Assembly: GCA_035236585.1 (NCBI GenBank)
Contig: CP141132.1
Span: 51,091,880-51,155,879, forward strand
Origin: Warburgia ugandensis
Lineage: Eukaryota; Streptophyta; Magnoliopsida; Canellales; Canellaceae
Reading direction: 5' to 3'
DNA: 64,000 nt
Numbering within the stretch: position 1 is the stretch's first letter; each line of letters begins with the position of its first letter. Under the pieces are notes generated by a model that saw nothing but the letters and a program-made list of their open reading frames with translations, did no database searches and was not told where the DNA came from. A program made the position numbers and the translations under genes. Of this stretch, positions 23,961 through 37,873 are shown one piece after another.

Positions 23961-26231
23961 TAAGACCCAAGAGGCAAACCATGCATTTCCACCGCCTTTG
24001 CATGGGAACAATTCAAGCCACCTTTGCCATATAAGCCACGAGATAAGGTGACAAGCTAAGGAATTCAAGCCAAGCAATTCAAGGGTGTGAGCTATGAAGC
24101 TAAGACAAATGAGCCCTCGAAGTGAGCCACAAAAGCCAATTAATCCAAATGCCACATAGAGTCATACAATTGGAGGTGAATTCAAGCCATGATCCACTTT
24201 CTAAATTTGGATTTTTAAGTTTTATTTAGAAGATTTGAGAGAATTAGGTAAAACATAAGATCACTATGCATTGATGCACCCATCAAGAGAGAAACCTTAC
24301 TTTCCAATTCCATCTCCCACTCTTTTTCCATTCAAATTGAATTAGGGTTACAAGTTAAAGAAAAGAGGAACTTCCATGGAAAAAGACACCCCCTTCCCTA
24401 ATTGATGATCAAATGGAAAACTTTGTCTACTTTAATTCAATTAACTTCAAAATGGTAGACCTTTCCACATCTTTGCTAAACCTTATTCTTTACCTCCTTG
24501 AATTTCCATCAACCAAACATCACAAAATTAGAGGAAAAAAATCTGCTTCCCATCCAAGGAAAAAGACGACTACCCCCTTGTTCAAAATTAGAAACCAGCC
24601 CTCTTATCTCTATTATGTCATCTTCCTACCTCTCTTTCTTATAGCATCTAACTTACATAATCTCCACTTAACCTTCCTCATTCAATACTTGAACCCTAGG
24701 GCCACTTTCCTCATGTTTCCACCCCTTCCTAAGTTAGGAAACCACTCATCTATATATGTCCCCATGATCCATACGAAATTTTCAAGTAGAGGTTGAGTAA
24801 CACAAACTTGAATTTTAGCTTTTCTTAGGTGCTTAAGTTGTTGGTAGAGTTTAGAACTTTGTTGCTGCTTTTATTCTCTTTGATTTCTAGTTATTCTCTT
24901 GGTTGTTGCTCCTCAATTCAAGTTAGTAAGTTGTTTTATTTCCATTAGTTTCCTTGCTTTAGTTTAGTTCTTGTTTTGCTCCCTCTTTCACCCATTTTTT
25001 CATCTTTCTTGCTTTCTCTTCTTCACTCCATTCCATCAGTTTTTCTTAGTTATTCAATTAGTATTCAAGTTAGTTATTCTATGATAGTGACAACCAAGAG
25101 AAAAGTTCACTTAAATTCTTGATTTCTCCTCTTGAAATTCTCATTTTTTTCATGATTTTTTCTGCTAGTTTTAGGCTATTTTCCCTTAGCTAGTTCACCT
25201 AATTAGTCTTTGTTTCTCCCAAATTCCTTCATGGGTTTTCTTTGAATGTCATTATACTTTAGATTGTAAGAATTATATTGGAATTTTGTTTGTTTTTAGA
25301 TAGGATTTTAGGCTTTAGAAAAAATGCACAAATTCCAAAAATTATAAATAGTTTTATGCTCATAAATTTGATGTAAATTGGATTTGATTCAATAAAGTTC
25401 TTTCCGAATTGTTATCATAGATTTCTTATTTCAACAAACGACTTAAGATCTGGCTTGTTGGTTTCTATAGCTTTGTAATGCAAGATTTATTGACTGTTCT
25501 TAAGTACCAAAATCTGAAAATTAGTTTTTCCTTAACTTTGTGCTTTAATTCGAGCCATCAAAACATCTTATTTTCCTAAACCCCTATGTACACATTTATA
25601 TTTTCATGTTGTTTATTAGATCCCATAGTTATTTTTCATAGTAACTCAAGGTAGGTGAATTAAAATTGACCATCTTTAAGGCTCCAGAATCATATGCCAT
25701 GTGCGTAGTTCTAAATCCCATTCCTTTTAGATTCTTGGTTAATGAAGATGTTTGATCTTGTTTTAGAAGTTTTTAATTAGTTTTTTTCATATTATTTTAG
25801 GTTTAGAATGTTTTCTTGTTGCATTTTAGAATGTTTCCTTTTTAGCAAGTTTAAGATTAAGTAAGTTTGAATTTAGGAAATTTTCTAATTTAGTAGTTTT
25901 CTTAAGTTTCATTCCTTAGTTTGAATCTTTCTAAATTGTTGTAGTTTCCTTTAGTTACTTCCATGATAATTAGGTAAGATTCTATTCTAATTGTTTAATT
26001 TTGATTTAGGGAAGTTTCTTTTACTTTTAGTTTCTAATTTTGTGCGTATTTCTAATTCCATGATACTTTAGATTCCTAGTTTAATTACAACTCTCCTTCT
26101 TTGGTAGAAGTTAGTATATTTTAATAAAATCTAATCCATTACAAATCTAAGAGATTCCTTATGGTATCGACCTTGCTTGCATGAATTTACTACATTGATT
26201 CATGTGCTTGCAAGTTATTTAAAACAACACA
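23961..26231 (+). mobile_element. Athila-array LTR3, right part
   Basis: Resumes with the phrase AGGCAAACCATGCATTTCCACC, equivalent to LTR4 at about 35,660, and ends TTAAAACAACACA. With the left part the LTR would be about 2.65 kb, close to LTR1 (2.54 kb) and LTR4 (2.62 kb). Confidence 0.8.
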
Positions 26232-26240
26232 CCATGTTTT

Positions 26241-26257
26241 TGGTGCCATTGTTGGGG
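26241..26257 (+). other. Primer-binding site, tRNA-Asp type
   Basis: TGGTGCCATTGTTGGGG stands nine bases after LTR3. It corresponds to the Tat/Athila primer site TGGCGCCGTTGCCGGGG, complementary to the 3' end of plant tRNA-Asp, with a few transition-type differences. Equivalents are at about 12,165 and, minus strand, 60,583. Confidence 0.8.
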
Positions 26258-27435
26258 AATCATAATGGATTTGTGGTTGGATCCTTATTTAGATTATTTT
26301 CCTTTAGTCTTAATTTTAAGTTGCACTATGTTGGGGTTTTGCATCATAGTTGCTTATTTTGTTAATCCCTCACAAAATTAATCCATTTTACTTGTTTTGT
26401 GCAAGGGGAATTTGGAAAAGGAGCAACTTTATCACTTAGGTTTTAATTGCTTTCCTAGATTTTGGATTTTTCTTTTTGAGTGAAACTTGTGGTGAGGCCC
26501 ACTATAACTTGCAATTTTAAATGGGTTGCATTAAAATAGGGCAAGTGTGTGGTATGGAGGCCCACACTTGATCTTCATAAAAAATCCCACTATAGGTATC
26601 CCTTGCTTTCTTTTTATTTTCCTAGTTTAGGCCACATTTGGTTGGTAGAATAATTCAGATATCTTAGGATCATTCATCTTATTGGTTGCATATTTAATTA
26701 AGGTTTTTGCATTAGAGAGCGCCTATATAACTAGTGGTTGGATAGCATATAGGTTGCATTAGTTTGTTTTCTTGTATTGCTTTGCATGTTTATTACTTTA
26801 TGGTAGATGGAATATAATGTTAGTAAGGGCCCCACAGGAACCATCATAAGATAATAACTGGATTTCATCACCAAATTCTTGGTCCACCTAGAAAATCAAT
26901 CCAATTCCTTATATGCTTTTGATCCCAACCGTTAATCTTTATTCTAAAATCAAGTAGCAAGAGACATAGGGTTTTGAGATCATAGGAACCTTTTTAAAAG
27001 AGGAGATCTATTTTCACTCCATTGGCTCTTGAACTTTGTGGTTATAAGTGGGTATCCAAAATCTAAGTGATTTTCCATGCCTTTTATTGATGAATGTTGA
27101 GGTCTAAACACCTTCTACCATGAGATTTGTATTAACCACCTTGGGCAGGACCTAACTGGTAAGCAATAGTCAAATTTGAATCTAAGGAGGAGTTATCTAG
27201 CTTTAGGTTAAAAGCTACAACCTCATAGATTAAGAAAGATCTTTAAGACAAGCTTGCTAACATTAGGAATTATTTGATTGCATATCATGCATTTTCGGTC
27301 TAGGTTGCATCATTTAGTTAGGTTTCCTTGTAGTGCATGTAAGGATGTCAATCTTAACACACAGAATTAGTACCATTAGATCCTGAGATTGAATGTACAC
27401 ATAAAGAAGAGGTTAGAAACCAAGTTCCAAACCCC

Positions 27436-28990
27436 ATGGCTGAACCACCAGTTGTAGTTCACCATAAGTCCATGCGTGATTTTTATGTACCACTCCAATT
27501 AAATACTCCATCATAGATCACATTGCCACCTACCAATGTAGACCACTTTGATATTTCTGCTACATTCAAGTATAGAAATGTCACCGAGGATTCTATTAGA
27601 CTTAGGTTATTTCCTTTCTCATTGAAGGATAAAGACAAATCATGGCTTAATTCTTAGAGGTTCAATTTCCACATGGGATTAGTTGTCTAAGAAATTTTTG
27701 AACAAATTCTTTCCTGTCCATAAGACTAATGCCCTTCTTAGGGAAATCATTAATTTCCAACAAAGAGATGATGAACAACATTATGAATGTTGGGAGAGAT
27801 GGAATGAATTACTACAGAGGTGTCCTTATCATGGATTTGAAAAAATAATAGTAGGTTCATTATTTCTATGAGGCATTAACACCTTAAAATAAATAAATGG
27901 TAGATGTAGTAAGTGCAGGGCCCTTATGATAAAAAGTGAAATAAAGGCATGGGAATTTTTCCAAACTTTAGCAAACAATTCACAACAATGAGATTATTCT
28001 CATAGGAGAGATAGAAATGCCCTGCCACAAAAGAATGGAGGCATGTATGAAGTTGGAGTACCATCCGACTTATAAGCTCGATTCTATAGTAAAAAGTATA
28101 TATATGAAACTTTAGGTGGTAGAATGGGCAAGTTTGAAATTATGTTCAAAACTTTCATAGTTGCTAATGTAAAACCTCCATAGGAGTTTTGTACCATTTG
28201 TTCAATCCCATCCCATATAACTACAACTTGTCCATCCAATGGAGTGCTTAATGAATACCTTATAGAATAAGCAAATGCTCTTAGTGCATATTGCAACCAT
28301 AGCAACAACAGCAACATATATTCTGAGACCTATAATCTAGGATGGACAAGACATCCTAAATTTTCATAGTCTAAGAATAATTAATGGGAAGGTACATTTA
28401 TGAATCCCCTATTTAAAACTTTCTTAAGAGTTCTTCTTTACAACAACCACTAGGTTTTCGACTGCCCTAACAAACACAAAAACCATCAATGGAGGATAAT
28501 ATACAATATATCATGAAGAAACTTGATGAAAATAATAAAGCCTTGCATTAAACTCAGAATCAGGGTTGACAAAATATCCCTAGGTTGGAGAGGCAAATGG
28601 ATCAGCTATTTGCATTTTCAAGTGAAAGGGAAAAAAGGAAAGTTTCCTAATCAGCCTATCCCAAATCCTAAGGGACAATTAAAACTAGGGTCTAGTTCAC
28701 AAAGACCCCACGAGCAAGCCAAGTTTATCACAATCCTTAGGAGTAGCCGTCAAGTTGATAACAAAGTAGGGTAGCTAGAGAAAAAGGAAGAGGAAAATGA
28801 AAAACCTAAAACATAGGAGAGAGACCAGATAGAAATCTCCTACTCCATCTGAGCCCATAGTGGAGACCCTATGTGCCCAAAGACCTATTCCCTTAATTAC
28901 TCAACAAGGCTAAGAAAGGAACAAATTCCAATGAGATAATGGAAGTGTTTAAACATGTTTGAATAAATATTCCATTACTCAATGCTATAA
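27436..28990 (+). pseudogene. gag: Athila/Tat-type gag remnant (array copy 3)
   Basis: Opens with an ATG in CCCCATGGCTGAACCACC and carries MSKKFLNKFFPVHKTNAL-type sequence, FQQRDDEQHYECWERWNELL and RCPYHGFEK at about 27,680-27,845. A later GKFPNQPIPNPKGQLKLG stretch lies near 28,640-28,690. Compared with copy 2 it lacks a piece near 27,560. Fossil with many breaks. Confidence 0.8.
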
Positions 28991-29059
28991 AGGATATTAC
29001 TACTTATGCCAAATTTATTAAAGAGCTCTGCAGAATAGAGAGAAAATTCAGTGTACAAA

Positions 29060-29349
29060 AGAAAGCCTTTAACACCAAGTAGGTGAGCTCTTTAATACAA
29101 TACTAGACCCCTCCTAAGTTTAGAGACCAAGGTTGTACCACCATTTCTTGTGTGATTGGAAAATATGTCATAGATAGGGCATTACTTGACCTAGGGGCTA
29201 ATGTTAATTTTTTTCCATACTCTGTCTATGAGCAATTAGGGCTTGGTGATCTTGAACCAACCAACATCAATTTGTAGTTAGCTAATAGATCAATTAAGAT
29301 TCCATATGGTATGGTTGAGGATGTCTTAATTCAGGTGGACAATTTATTA
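29060..29349 (+). pseudogene. Aspartic protease remnant (array copy 3)
   Basis: CVIGKYVIDRALLDLGANV followed by PYSVYEQLGLGDL identifies the protease, with the DLG catalytic motif legible. It is followed immediately by the extra segment that begins TGTTAAGTG at 29,350. Decayed. Confidence 0.75.
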
Positions 29350-29860
29350 TGTTAAGTGTTCAATTTTGGCTAGAATATCCCTAATTTAGCATTTAATTAG
29401 ATCATCTAACTAATAAATTTTGTAATTTTTAGGCAATATGAATTTTAGCTTCAATTGATCATCCAGCCATTGATTTGTAAAATTTAATAGTTAGATGATC
29501 ATTAGAGTTAATCAAATGTATAAAGCATGGTCAGATGAATCTAATTTAGTCTTATGTATTGTAGATCAATCAAATTGAGCATTGAATGGTTGGGATCAAA
29601 TCAATGAACTAGATTGCTGTCAATGCAAGTTGGATCAAAAGGTAGTTTCTTAATTAGGAAACGAATGAAAGAGGAAACCCATAAGAGGAAGAGAAACAGG
29701 CTGAAGAGGAAACCAAACAAAGAAATGGAAGTTAGCAGAGTGGTATTTGTAGGAGGGAATTTGGAAAGAAAATTCAAAAGAAATCTGTAGAAGAAGAAAA
29801 TTTGGAAGAGTAGGGGAAGAACCATATATAGAGATTAGAAAAGGGAAAGTGCATTGCATT

Positions 29861-29870
29861 TATATATAAG
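29861..29870 (+). promoter_or_regulatory. Candidate TATA box of the extra LTR-like segment
   Basis: TATATATAAG lies about 510 bases into the segment and about 165 bases before a CT-rich leader-like stretch. The equivalent site in copy 2 is TATTTATATG at 19,766. Activity is not shown by sequence alone. Confidence 0.35.
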
Positions 29871-30029
29871 AGAAGATCTCCTCACCAAGGTCGGATTGGT
29901 TTTGTTTTTGGACTATGATAGGATTACTCAGGCTATCTCTTGCTAAGCACCATGGCATATAGTAACAAAAGAAGAGGGAGGAAAGACAATTTCTTTCTTC
30001 TTCTCTCTTTTTCCCACACCGAGCCCACA

Positions 30030-30159
<130 letters not shown>

Positions 30160-30893
30160 TCACCATAAGGAGAAACCAAACCTACTCCTGTCTCCATCCC
30201 TATCTTTCTCTTTGTCACGCAGGCTTCATTTACTATAGGAAAACCAAGCTCTCACCCATATCTCACTCTCTTTCTCTATCAGACTCTTTCTCTCTATCTC
30301 TTCACTGTAAGAAAACTAGCAACCAAGAACCACTCACCACAGTCTCCATCATTCTCCACCATTCCACAAATTTTCACCCAAAAAATCCTTATTTTTCCCT
30401 TCCTTACACTATTACATAGAAAACCCAACTTGGGTTTCACCCAAATCTTCCTCTTTCCCATCAAATTTTCTCCCATATTGTCATCTTCTTCCTCTTATCT
30501 GGTTCCTCTTCGTTTATGTTAACAAAACCAGAAAAACAAAAAAAATTCATTTTTGTCCATGTTATCTCTACCTTAATTCAATTTATATCCCCAGTTTTGT
30601 CTTCTTCATTATTTCATCTTATTCTTATCCCTATTTTGCCTATCCAATTTTTGTGCTATTCCCAGTTAATCCAAGAATTGAGTAATCCAACCCTGTTTAC
30701 TTTAAAGCTGAACCAAATGAACGGTTTAGCTTTAACCAATAAGATTAGTTTGTTTCCTAATCTTTTTTCATTAGATTTTAAATAAATTCTTAGATCTTGT
30801 TCTTAGGGCAATTCCTAGTTGATCCATCAGTCCTCATCTTCAATCTAAAATCCAAAAATTTGATTAAATCCATCCATATTCAAATTTCTTTAA

Positions 30894-32720
30894 TTGTAGA
30901 AATAGTGTGATGGAATTATCTTTTGGCAATATGAAAGTTGAGCTTAATGTTTTTAATACTGACCATTAGCATTTAGATCTAGATGATGATTCCTTTGTAG
31001 TCAATCTCATTGACAAGCTAATGCAAGATATTAATCCACTTGAGGCATATTTAGCACATTTCAACTGTGAATTTGATATAGAGAAGTCCATTAATGAGAT
31101 TAATAATCTTTTAGATGTTGTGACCATTATGTATACCTCTAAATGGGGCCCTCATGTGGAACCACTCCCTCCATTAGAATTGATCCCAGTGCCTTTAATT
31201 GGTACCTAAGCCATTGTATAATAATCTAAAATACTCTAATTTAGGACCCTATCAAACCTTGCCTATAATCATAGCCTCAAACCTAGATCAGGATTGGGGC
31301 AGTAAGCTTCTTGAGGTTCTCAAAGAACACAAAAGTAATTTAGGGTGGACCATAGCAGATATAAAGGGAATTAGTCCAGCTATGTGTATGCATAAGATAC
31401 ACTTAGAAGAAAATTCTAAACCATCTAGGGAGACATAGAGGACACTTAACATGAAGGAGATACTGAGAGATGAAACTTTTTGATGTTGTTATAATCTACC
31501 CTGTATCTAATAACACTTGGGTCAGTCCAATTCGAAGTTGACGTAAGATGTTGGGAGTCACAGTAATTAAGATTGAGGACAGTGAGTTAATTTTCACTCA
31601 AATGACCATCGGGTAGACAGTATGTGTTGATTACCAGAAATTGAACTTGGTCACAAGGAAAAACAACTTCCCTCTACCTTTTTATAGACCAAATGATAGA
31701 GAGGTTAGCTAGACATAGTTTTTATTATTTTCTGGATGGTAATTTTGTCTATAACCAAATTTCTATAGCATGTGAGGACCAGGATAAGACTACCTTTACC
31801 TACCCTTTTGGAGCCTTTACCTATCATCGTGTGCCATTTGGACTTTGCAATGCTCCAACTTCTTTTACAAGGTGTATGTTGAGTAATTCTTTGATAGGAT
31901 AGAGAGATTCCTAGAGGTGTTTATGGATGATTTCTTTATATTTGGGTTTACTTTTGATGAACACCTATACCATTTAAAACTTGCCCTTGCTTAGTGGAAG
32001 TAAAAGAACTTGGTACTAAATTGGGAAATATGTCATTTTATGGCTCAAAATGGCATAGTTTTAGGCCACATTATATCACATAATGGTATAAAAGTTGATA
32101 AGGCTAGAGCGGATTTAATCTCTAACCTTCCTCCACCAAGGATGGTGAAGGAAGTTTGCTCATTTTTAGGCCATGTTGGTTTTTATTGAAGATTCATCAA
32201 AGACTTTTAGTAAAATTGCTAGACTCCTATGTAATTTACTTGCTAAGGAGGCAAAATTTTTGACTTTTGATGATGATTACATGAGAGCATTTGAGTGCCT
32301 AAAGGCTGAATTGACTTCTGCTCTTATTTTTTGACTGCTTGACTAGAGTGCACCATTCAAAAAAATGTGTGATGCTTTAGACTACGCAATCAAAGTTGTT
32401 TTAGGACAGCATATTGATAAACTTCCCCATGTGATATATTATGCTACTAAGACACTCAATGATGCCCAACTCAACTATTTAACAATAGAAAAAGAGTTGT
32501 TGGTAGTTGTTTTTGCATTGGATAAATTTTGATCTTACTTGCTAGGATCTAAGGTCATAGTATACTATGATCATGCAGCACTTGAGTATCTTCTTTTAAA
32601 GAAAGATGCAAAACCTAGGTTGATTCGATGGATACTATTGCTATAGGGATTTGATCTTGAAATTTAGGACAAGAAAGGTTCCAAAAATGTTGCAGATGAC
32701 CACTTATCTAGGGTAGTTGT
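30894..32720 (+). pseudogene. pol: Pol remnant: linker, reverse transcriptase and RNase H (array copy 3)
   Basis: The linker after the protease (ELSFGNMKVELNVFN, PLEAYLAHFN) leads to a typical Athila segment (PVPLIGT... LKEHKSNLGWTIADIKGISP near 31,315-31,380). RT blocks follow: TVCVDYQKLNLVTRKNNFPL near 31,620, TYPFGAFTYHRVPFGLCNAP near 31,800, and the region of the catalytic 'VFMDDF' near 31,920. RNase H phrases ([26 protein letters not shown]) lie at 32,420-32,520, matching 12,250-12,340. Order and content are those of Tat/Athila pol. Broken in many places. Confidence 0.8.
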
Positions 32721-33235
32721 GGAGTCTACTAGTGAGAATGTGCCTATTACATAGACATTTCTAGGTGAATAATTGTTGCACATTTTCTAATTTCCCTGTT
32801 ATGCAAATATAGTCAACTATCTTGTTACTTATCAAAAGCCTAGTCATTGGTCCAAGTAAGATAAGAAATTTTTTATTATTGAGGTTAAACACTTTACTTG
32901 GGATGACCCATACTTATTTAAGTATTGTCCTGATCAAGTAATTAGGAGATGTATACTTGGCCATGAACAAAATAAGATCATCTTCATTTGTCATGACCAA
33001 GCTTGTGGTGGCTAATAGAGAGATAAATTGGATTTTAGAAAAGACAGTCAATCCAAATAAGAAAGACTGGTTATCGAGACTTAGTGATGCCTTATGGCCA
33101 ATTGTATTGCATTTAAGACACCTATAGGCACGTCACCCTGCCAACTAGTTTATGGAAAAATCTACCACCTCCCAGTAAGAAATATGCATATGAGTCAGCA
33201 AACAGATACAAAGAGTGAATGAAATGTACACATGA
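32721..33235 (+). pseudogene. pol: Integrase edge remnants (array copy 3)
   Basis: The N-terminal approach to integrase (KHFTWDDPYLFKYC, RRCILGHEQNKII) is legible at about 32,885-32,985. The C-terminal block (ANREINWILEKTVNPNKKDW) starts near 33,015, and the equivalent of 12,850-13,315 in copy 1 is not present. Fossil. Confidence 0.7.
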
Positions 33236-35256
33236 TGGACCCATATTAAGCAAGTCCTTTACACTTGGATAGAAGGTTTTGGCGAATAATTCTAGATTGC
33301 ATCTCTTTCTAGGAAAACTTAGATCTTGATAGACTAGACCTTACATAGTATGGAATGTATATCCTCATGGGGCCATCGAGATAGAGAAGTATGGAGTGAT
33401 TTCCAAAGTTAAAGGACAAAGGTTGAAACCCTTCCTAGAGTTGATGAACCCTAAGGTGGATGAAACATTACTTTAGGAACCAGTTTATGAGGACCCACCT
33501 TAGCATGGTCCATGACACATGCATCCATCACATGAGTTGCATTCATCAGATCATCATGGCGTAGTACGTATGATTGACGACATTAAACTTTATGCTCATT
33601 GGGAGGCCACCTAGGATTTTAGAGTCTCATTGTTCTACGTCACTCATTTATCATATAGATGTCATATATTTCAAAACATTGGGGACAATGTTTATTTAGG
33701 TTGTGGAGTGTAGACATGTATGAGATGTCTAATTTTTTTGGTCAAAGTTCTTTTACTATGATGAGAATTAGATTGTTTGAAGACTAGTATTTCCACTATG
33801 TTTGCTACTTAATAGAAATGCATATAGATAATTCTACATTTTATTCATATCTTAAATCATTTTCTAAAGTTAAATCTTGGAATATGCTTACACATAGTTC
33901 ATATGTCTAGATTAATAATGGTTATGACTTAGACATGTTAAGGAAATTAGTGGAGACCTATACACCTTGTGAGTGTTAAAGACTATCATTCTTCGGAGGG
34001 TTACACCTAATTCCCTATTTTCTTTAGGTTATAATACTTTTAGAGATTCTAATATTCCTTATTTTGGTCAGATATCATAGAACCAAATAGGAATATTAAC
34101 CTTCTTTCTTGAAAATTTATTAATGTAGATAGGTTTTAAAGATGCCTAGGATATGATATAGGCCATCCTTGTTTAATCGAGAGACATATAACCTACCCAG
34201 CATATTGTACCACTAATTAGACCTTTGAGCCTTATGAAAAGCCTTTTCTTTCTTACACGCAATTTACCTTAACCCATAAATCCATTTAAAAAAAAAATGA
34301 AGCAGAATTTATTTCATTATCTACCTTTCCAACATGAGTAGGGATGATAGCAAAAGTTTTGGAAATGGACAATAGTCAAAGAAGTGAGAAATATCAAAAG
34401 TACAAAGAAAAATATTCCTTCTAAAAAATACAAGAAAAGGTGAAAAAGAAAAAAGAAAAGATAAAGGAGAAAATAGAAAAGATATTCACTTCAATATAGT
34501 CAAAAATAGAAAAGTTTTTCTACATCAATCGAAGATCTCTGTTGAGATTTGAACAATGAATCCCTCATACCCTTCTTTTCAAAACTAGTCCTAAGCTTAG
34601 GTTTAATCCTATCTGAAGACCTATTAATTTTAGGTGGGACATAGCCTTGATGAGTATATAAATAGGAAGGAATAAAAGTAAAATATTAGATATGGTCTTG
34701 GTAGTGACTTCTATTCTAAGGGATCACATTTCTTTGTCTCATCTGTGCTTAAAAGAGTATATGAACTATCAGTCTTATTGGATTTAGTCACATAGTGAGA
34801 GAAATTTGTTTGACTCCTTATTGTGAGCTTTATTTCTCAAAGTATATTAGTGAGAATTTAAGGTTAAGATATCTTTCCAATAGTGTATAAGCATATCTAT
34901 TTAGAGGCCTTGACATATGTAGTTATACACACTGCACTCTGAGATAAAACTAGAATTAAATGGCTTTTGTATGTGGGTAACTTGTGGTATTTTTCATTTA
35001 TCCTTGTTAAGTTGTTAAAGCAAGTAGATTATTAATGGATGAGAATTCTCTAAGATAAATTGAGGACATAGTCTCATTGAATTTTTGGGTATATTCATTG
35101 TAAAAGCTCATGAGGCTTAACTCATCTACTAGGGGTTTAAAGGCTTATTGCATATGCTAAATGTAATAGTGAGTGCCTACGAAAATGGTAACCAATTTTG
35201 CTTTTATGGTTTGTTGCATATTTTTCTTGAGACTATCAAAATGATTGTTGGGTGTG
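33236..35256 (+). other. Athila 3' domain (non-coding)
   Basis: About 2 kb between integrase and LTR4, collinear with 13,640-15,691 and, in reverse, with 56,854-58,560 and 63,105-64,000. It contains a GGGGACAATG-type stretch near 33,680 followed by a purine-rich tract, an A/G-rich stretch near 34,290-34,490, and a short G-rich tract before LTR4. I see no envelope-like coding in any of the copies. Confidence 0.7.
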
Positions 35257-37873
35257 TGATAAGTATTCAATTTTGTATGAAAAGTACCCAATTAGTATTT
35301 CATGTGTTATAAAATATAGAGTTATTTGTAGGGTTTTTTTGAACTTTCATAACACATGCATTTCTAACCTAATAATTCAAAAGTTTGATATTTGGCTGGT
35401 TTAAAATCTAATCTAGAGTAATTATGTGGATTATCATATTATTTAATTTGTATCTTTTTTTTCTTTCATAGTGTTGAAATGAAGATCCAACAGTCGAGAT
35501 TGATCAACATGAGAATTGAAGATCATGATCAAAAGATTGAGTCAAGGTCTAAATTTCAACATTTCAAAGTAGATCATGATCAAAATATGATATTAATGCA
35601 AGATGACAGATCAATGGAAGTAATTGGAAGAGCTAAAGGTGGCTAAAATGGGCCCATGAAGCAAGCCATGCATTTCCACCACCTTTGCATGGGAACCATT
35701 CAAGCCACCTTAGTCTTATAAGCCATGAGAGAAGGTGACAACCTAAGGAATTCAAGCCATTAAATCCAAGAGTGCGATCCATGAAGCCAAGCCAAATGAG
35801 CCCTCAAAGTGATCCACACAGACCAATTAAGCCAAACATCACATAGAGTCATACAATTGGAGGAGAATTATGCAATGATCCACTTTCTAAATTTGGATTT
35901 TTAAGGCTTATTTAGAAGATTTGAGAGAATTATGTAAAAGGTAAGATGACTCTGCATTGATGGACCCATCAAGAAAGAAACTCTACTTTCCAATTCCTTC
36001 TCCCACTCCTTTTCTATTCAAATTGACCTAGGGTTATAGGTTAAAGGAGGGAGGCACTTCCATGGAAAAGGACACCCCTCCTTTCCTAATTGGTGATCAA
36101 ATGGGAAACTTTAGATCTACTCCAATTCAATTAACCTCAAAATCTTAGAAATTTCTACATCTTTATTGCACCTTATTCCTTACCTATTCCTTGACTTTCC
36201 ATACAAGGAAAAAGATGCCTACCCACTTGTTCAAAATTAGAAACCAGCCCTCTTATCTCTCTTCTATCATCTTCCCACGTCTCCTTCTTATGTCATCTAG
36301 CTTACATCATCTCCACCTAACCTTCCTCATTCAATACCTGAAAACTAGGGCCACTTTTCTCATGTCTTCATCCCTTCTTAAGTTAGGAAAACACTGATCT
36401 ATATGTAGCTCCATGTTCAATACGAATTTTTCAAGTAAAGGTTGCGAGACACAACCTTGAATTCTAGCTTTCTTTTGGAGCTTAAGTTGTTGATGGAGTT
36501 TGGACCTTTGTTGCTACTTTTATTCTGTTGGATTTCTAGTTATTCTCTTGGTTGTTGCTCTCCAACTCAGGTTAGTAAGTTTTTTTATTTCCATTAGTTT
36601 CCTTGCTTTAGTTTAGTTCTTGTTTTGCTCTCTTTTGCATCCATTTTTTCCATCTTTCTTGCTCGCTCTTCTTCTCTCCATTCCATAATTTTTTCTTTGT
36701 TATTCAATCGAGATTCAAGTTAGTTGTTTTTTGGTAGTGACAACCATGAGAGAATTTAACTTAAAATCATGATTTCTCCTTGAAATTCACATTGTTTTTT
36801 CATGATTTCCTCCCTTAGTTTTAGGCTATTTTCCCTTAGCTGGTTCACCAAATTAGCCTTTGTTTCTCTCTACTTCCTTCATTGGTTCTCTTTGCACATC
36901 TTTATAATTTAGATTGTGAGCATTAGATTAGAATTTTGTTGTTGTTTAGATAGAATTTTAGGATTTAGAGAAGCACACAAGTTCCAAAACTTATAAATAG
37001 TTTTATGCATGTAAATTTGATGTAAATTGGATATGATCAACAAAGTTTTTTGTGAATTTTTGTCATGGATTGTTTCTTTCATTGAACTACTTAAGATCTA
37101 GGTTGTGTTCCTTGCATAAAATTTAAGGTTTCAATAACTTTCTAATGCAAGATTTATTGACTATTCTTAAGAACCAAAATCTTGAAATTGGTTTTTCCTT
37201 AAATTTATGCTTTAATTCTAGCCATCAAAATATCTTATTTTCTTGAGTCCTTAGATTCCCATTTAGATTTCATGTTGTTTATTAGATACCATAGTTATTT
37301 TGCAAGTAACTCATTGAGGTGCATTAAATTTCACCATATTAGGGTTCTAGAATCATGTGCACAGTCCAAAAACTATGTGCATGGTTGTAAATCCCATTCC
37401 TTTTAGACTCTTGGTTAATTAAGTTGTTTGGTATTGTTTTATGAGTTTTTAATTAGTTTTTTGCATATTTTTTTAGGTTTAGAAAGTTTCCCTTTTATGA
37501 TTAGGTAAGTTTTAATTAGGAAAGTTTATAATTTAGTAGTTTCCTTAAGTTTCATTGCTTAGTTTGAATTCTTCTAAATTGTTGTAGTTCCCTTGAGTTA
37601 ATTGCATGTTCATTAGGTAAGTTTCCATTCTAATTGTTTACTTTTAATTTAGGCAAATTTTTTTAATTTTAGTTTCTAATTCTATGCATGTTTCTAATTC
37701 CATGTTACTTTAGATTCCTAGTTTAATCACAACTCTCCTTCTTTGGTTGAAATTAGTCAATTTGAAAGAAATTCAATTCATTACAAATCTATGAGATTCA
37801 TAGTAGGATCAACCTCGCTTGTGTGAATCTACTACATTGATTCTTGTGCTTGTTAGTTATTTAAAACAACACA
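35257..37873 (+). mobile_element. Athila-array LTR4
   Basis: Starts TGATAAGTATTCAATTTTGT and ends TTAAAACAACACA, about 2.62 kb. It is followed at once by TCAATAGCTGC, the tandem repeat of the host Tekay-like LTR, so this is the right edge of the array. Uninterrupted and the best reference copy for the other LTRs. Confidence 0.85.

Noticed and set aside
24413-24796. 127-codon open frame
   Set aside because: Lies wholly within LTR3. The matching frames in LTR1 and LTR4 are not conserved as protein and no domain is seen.
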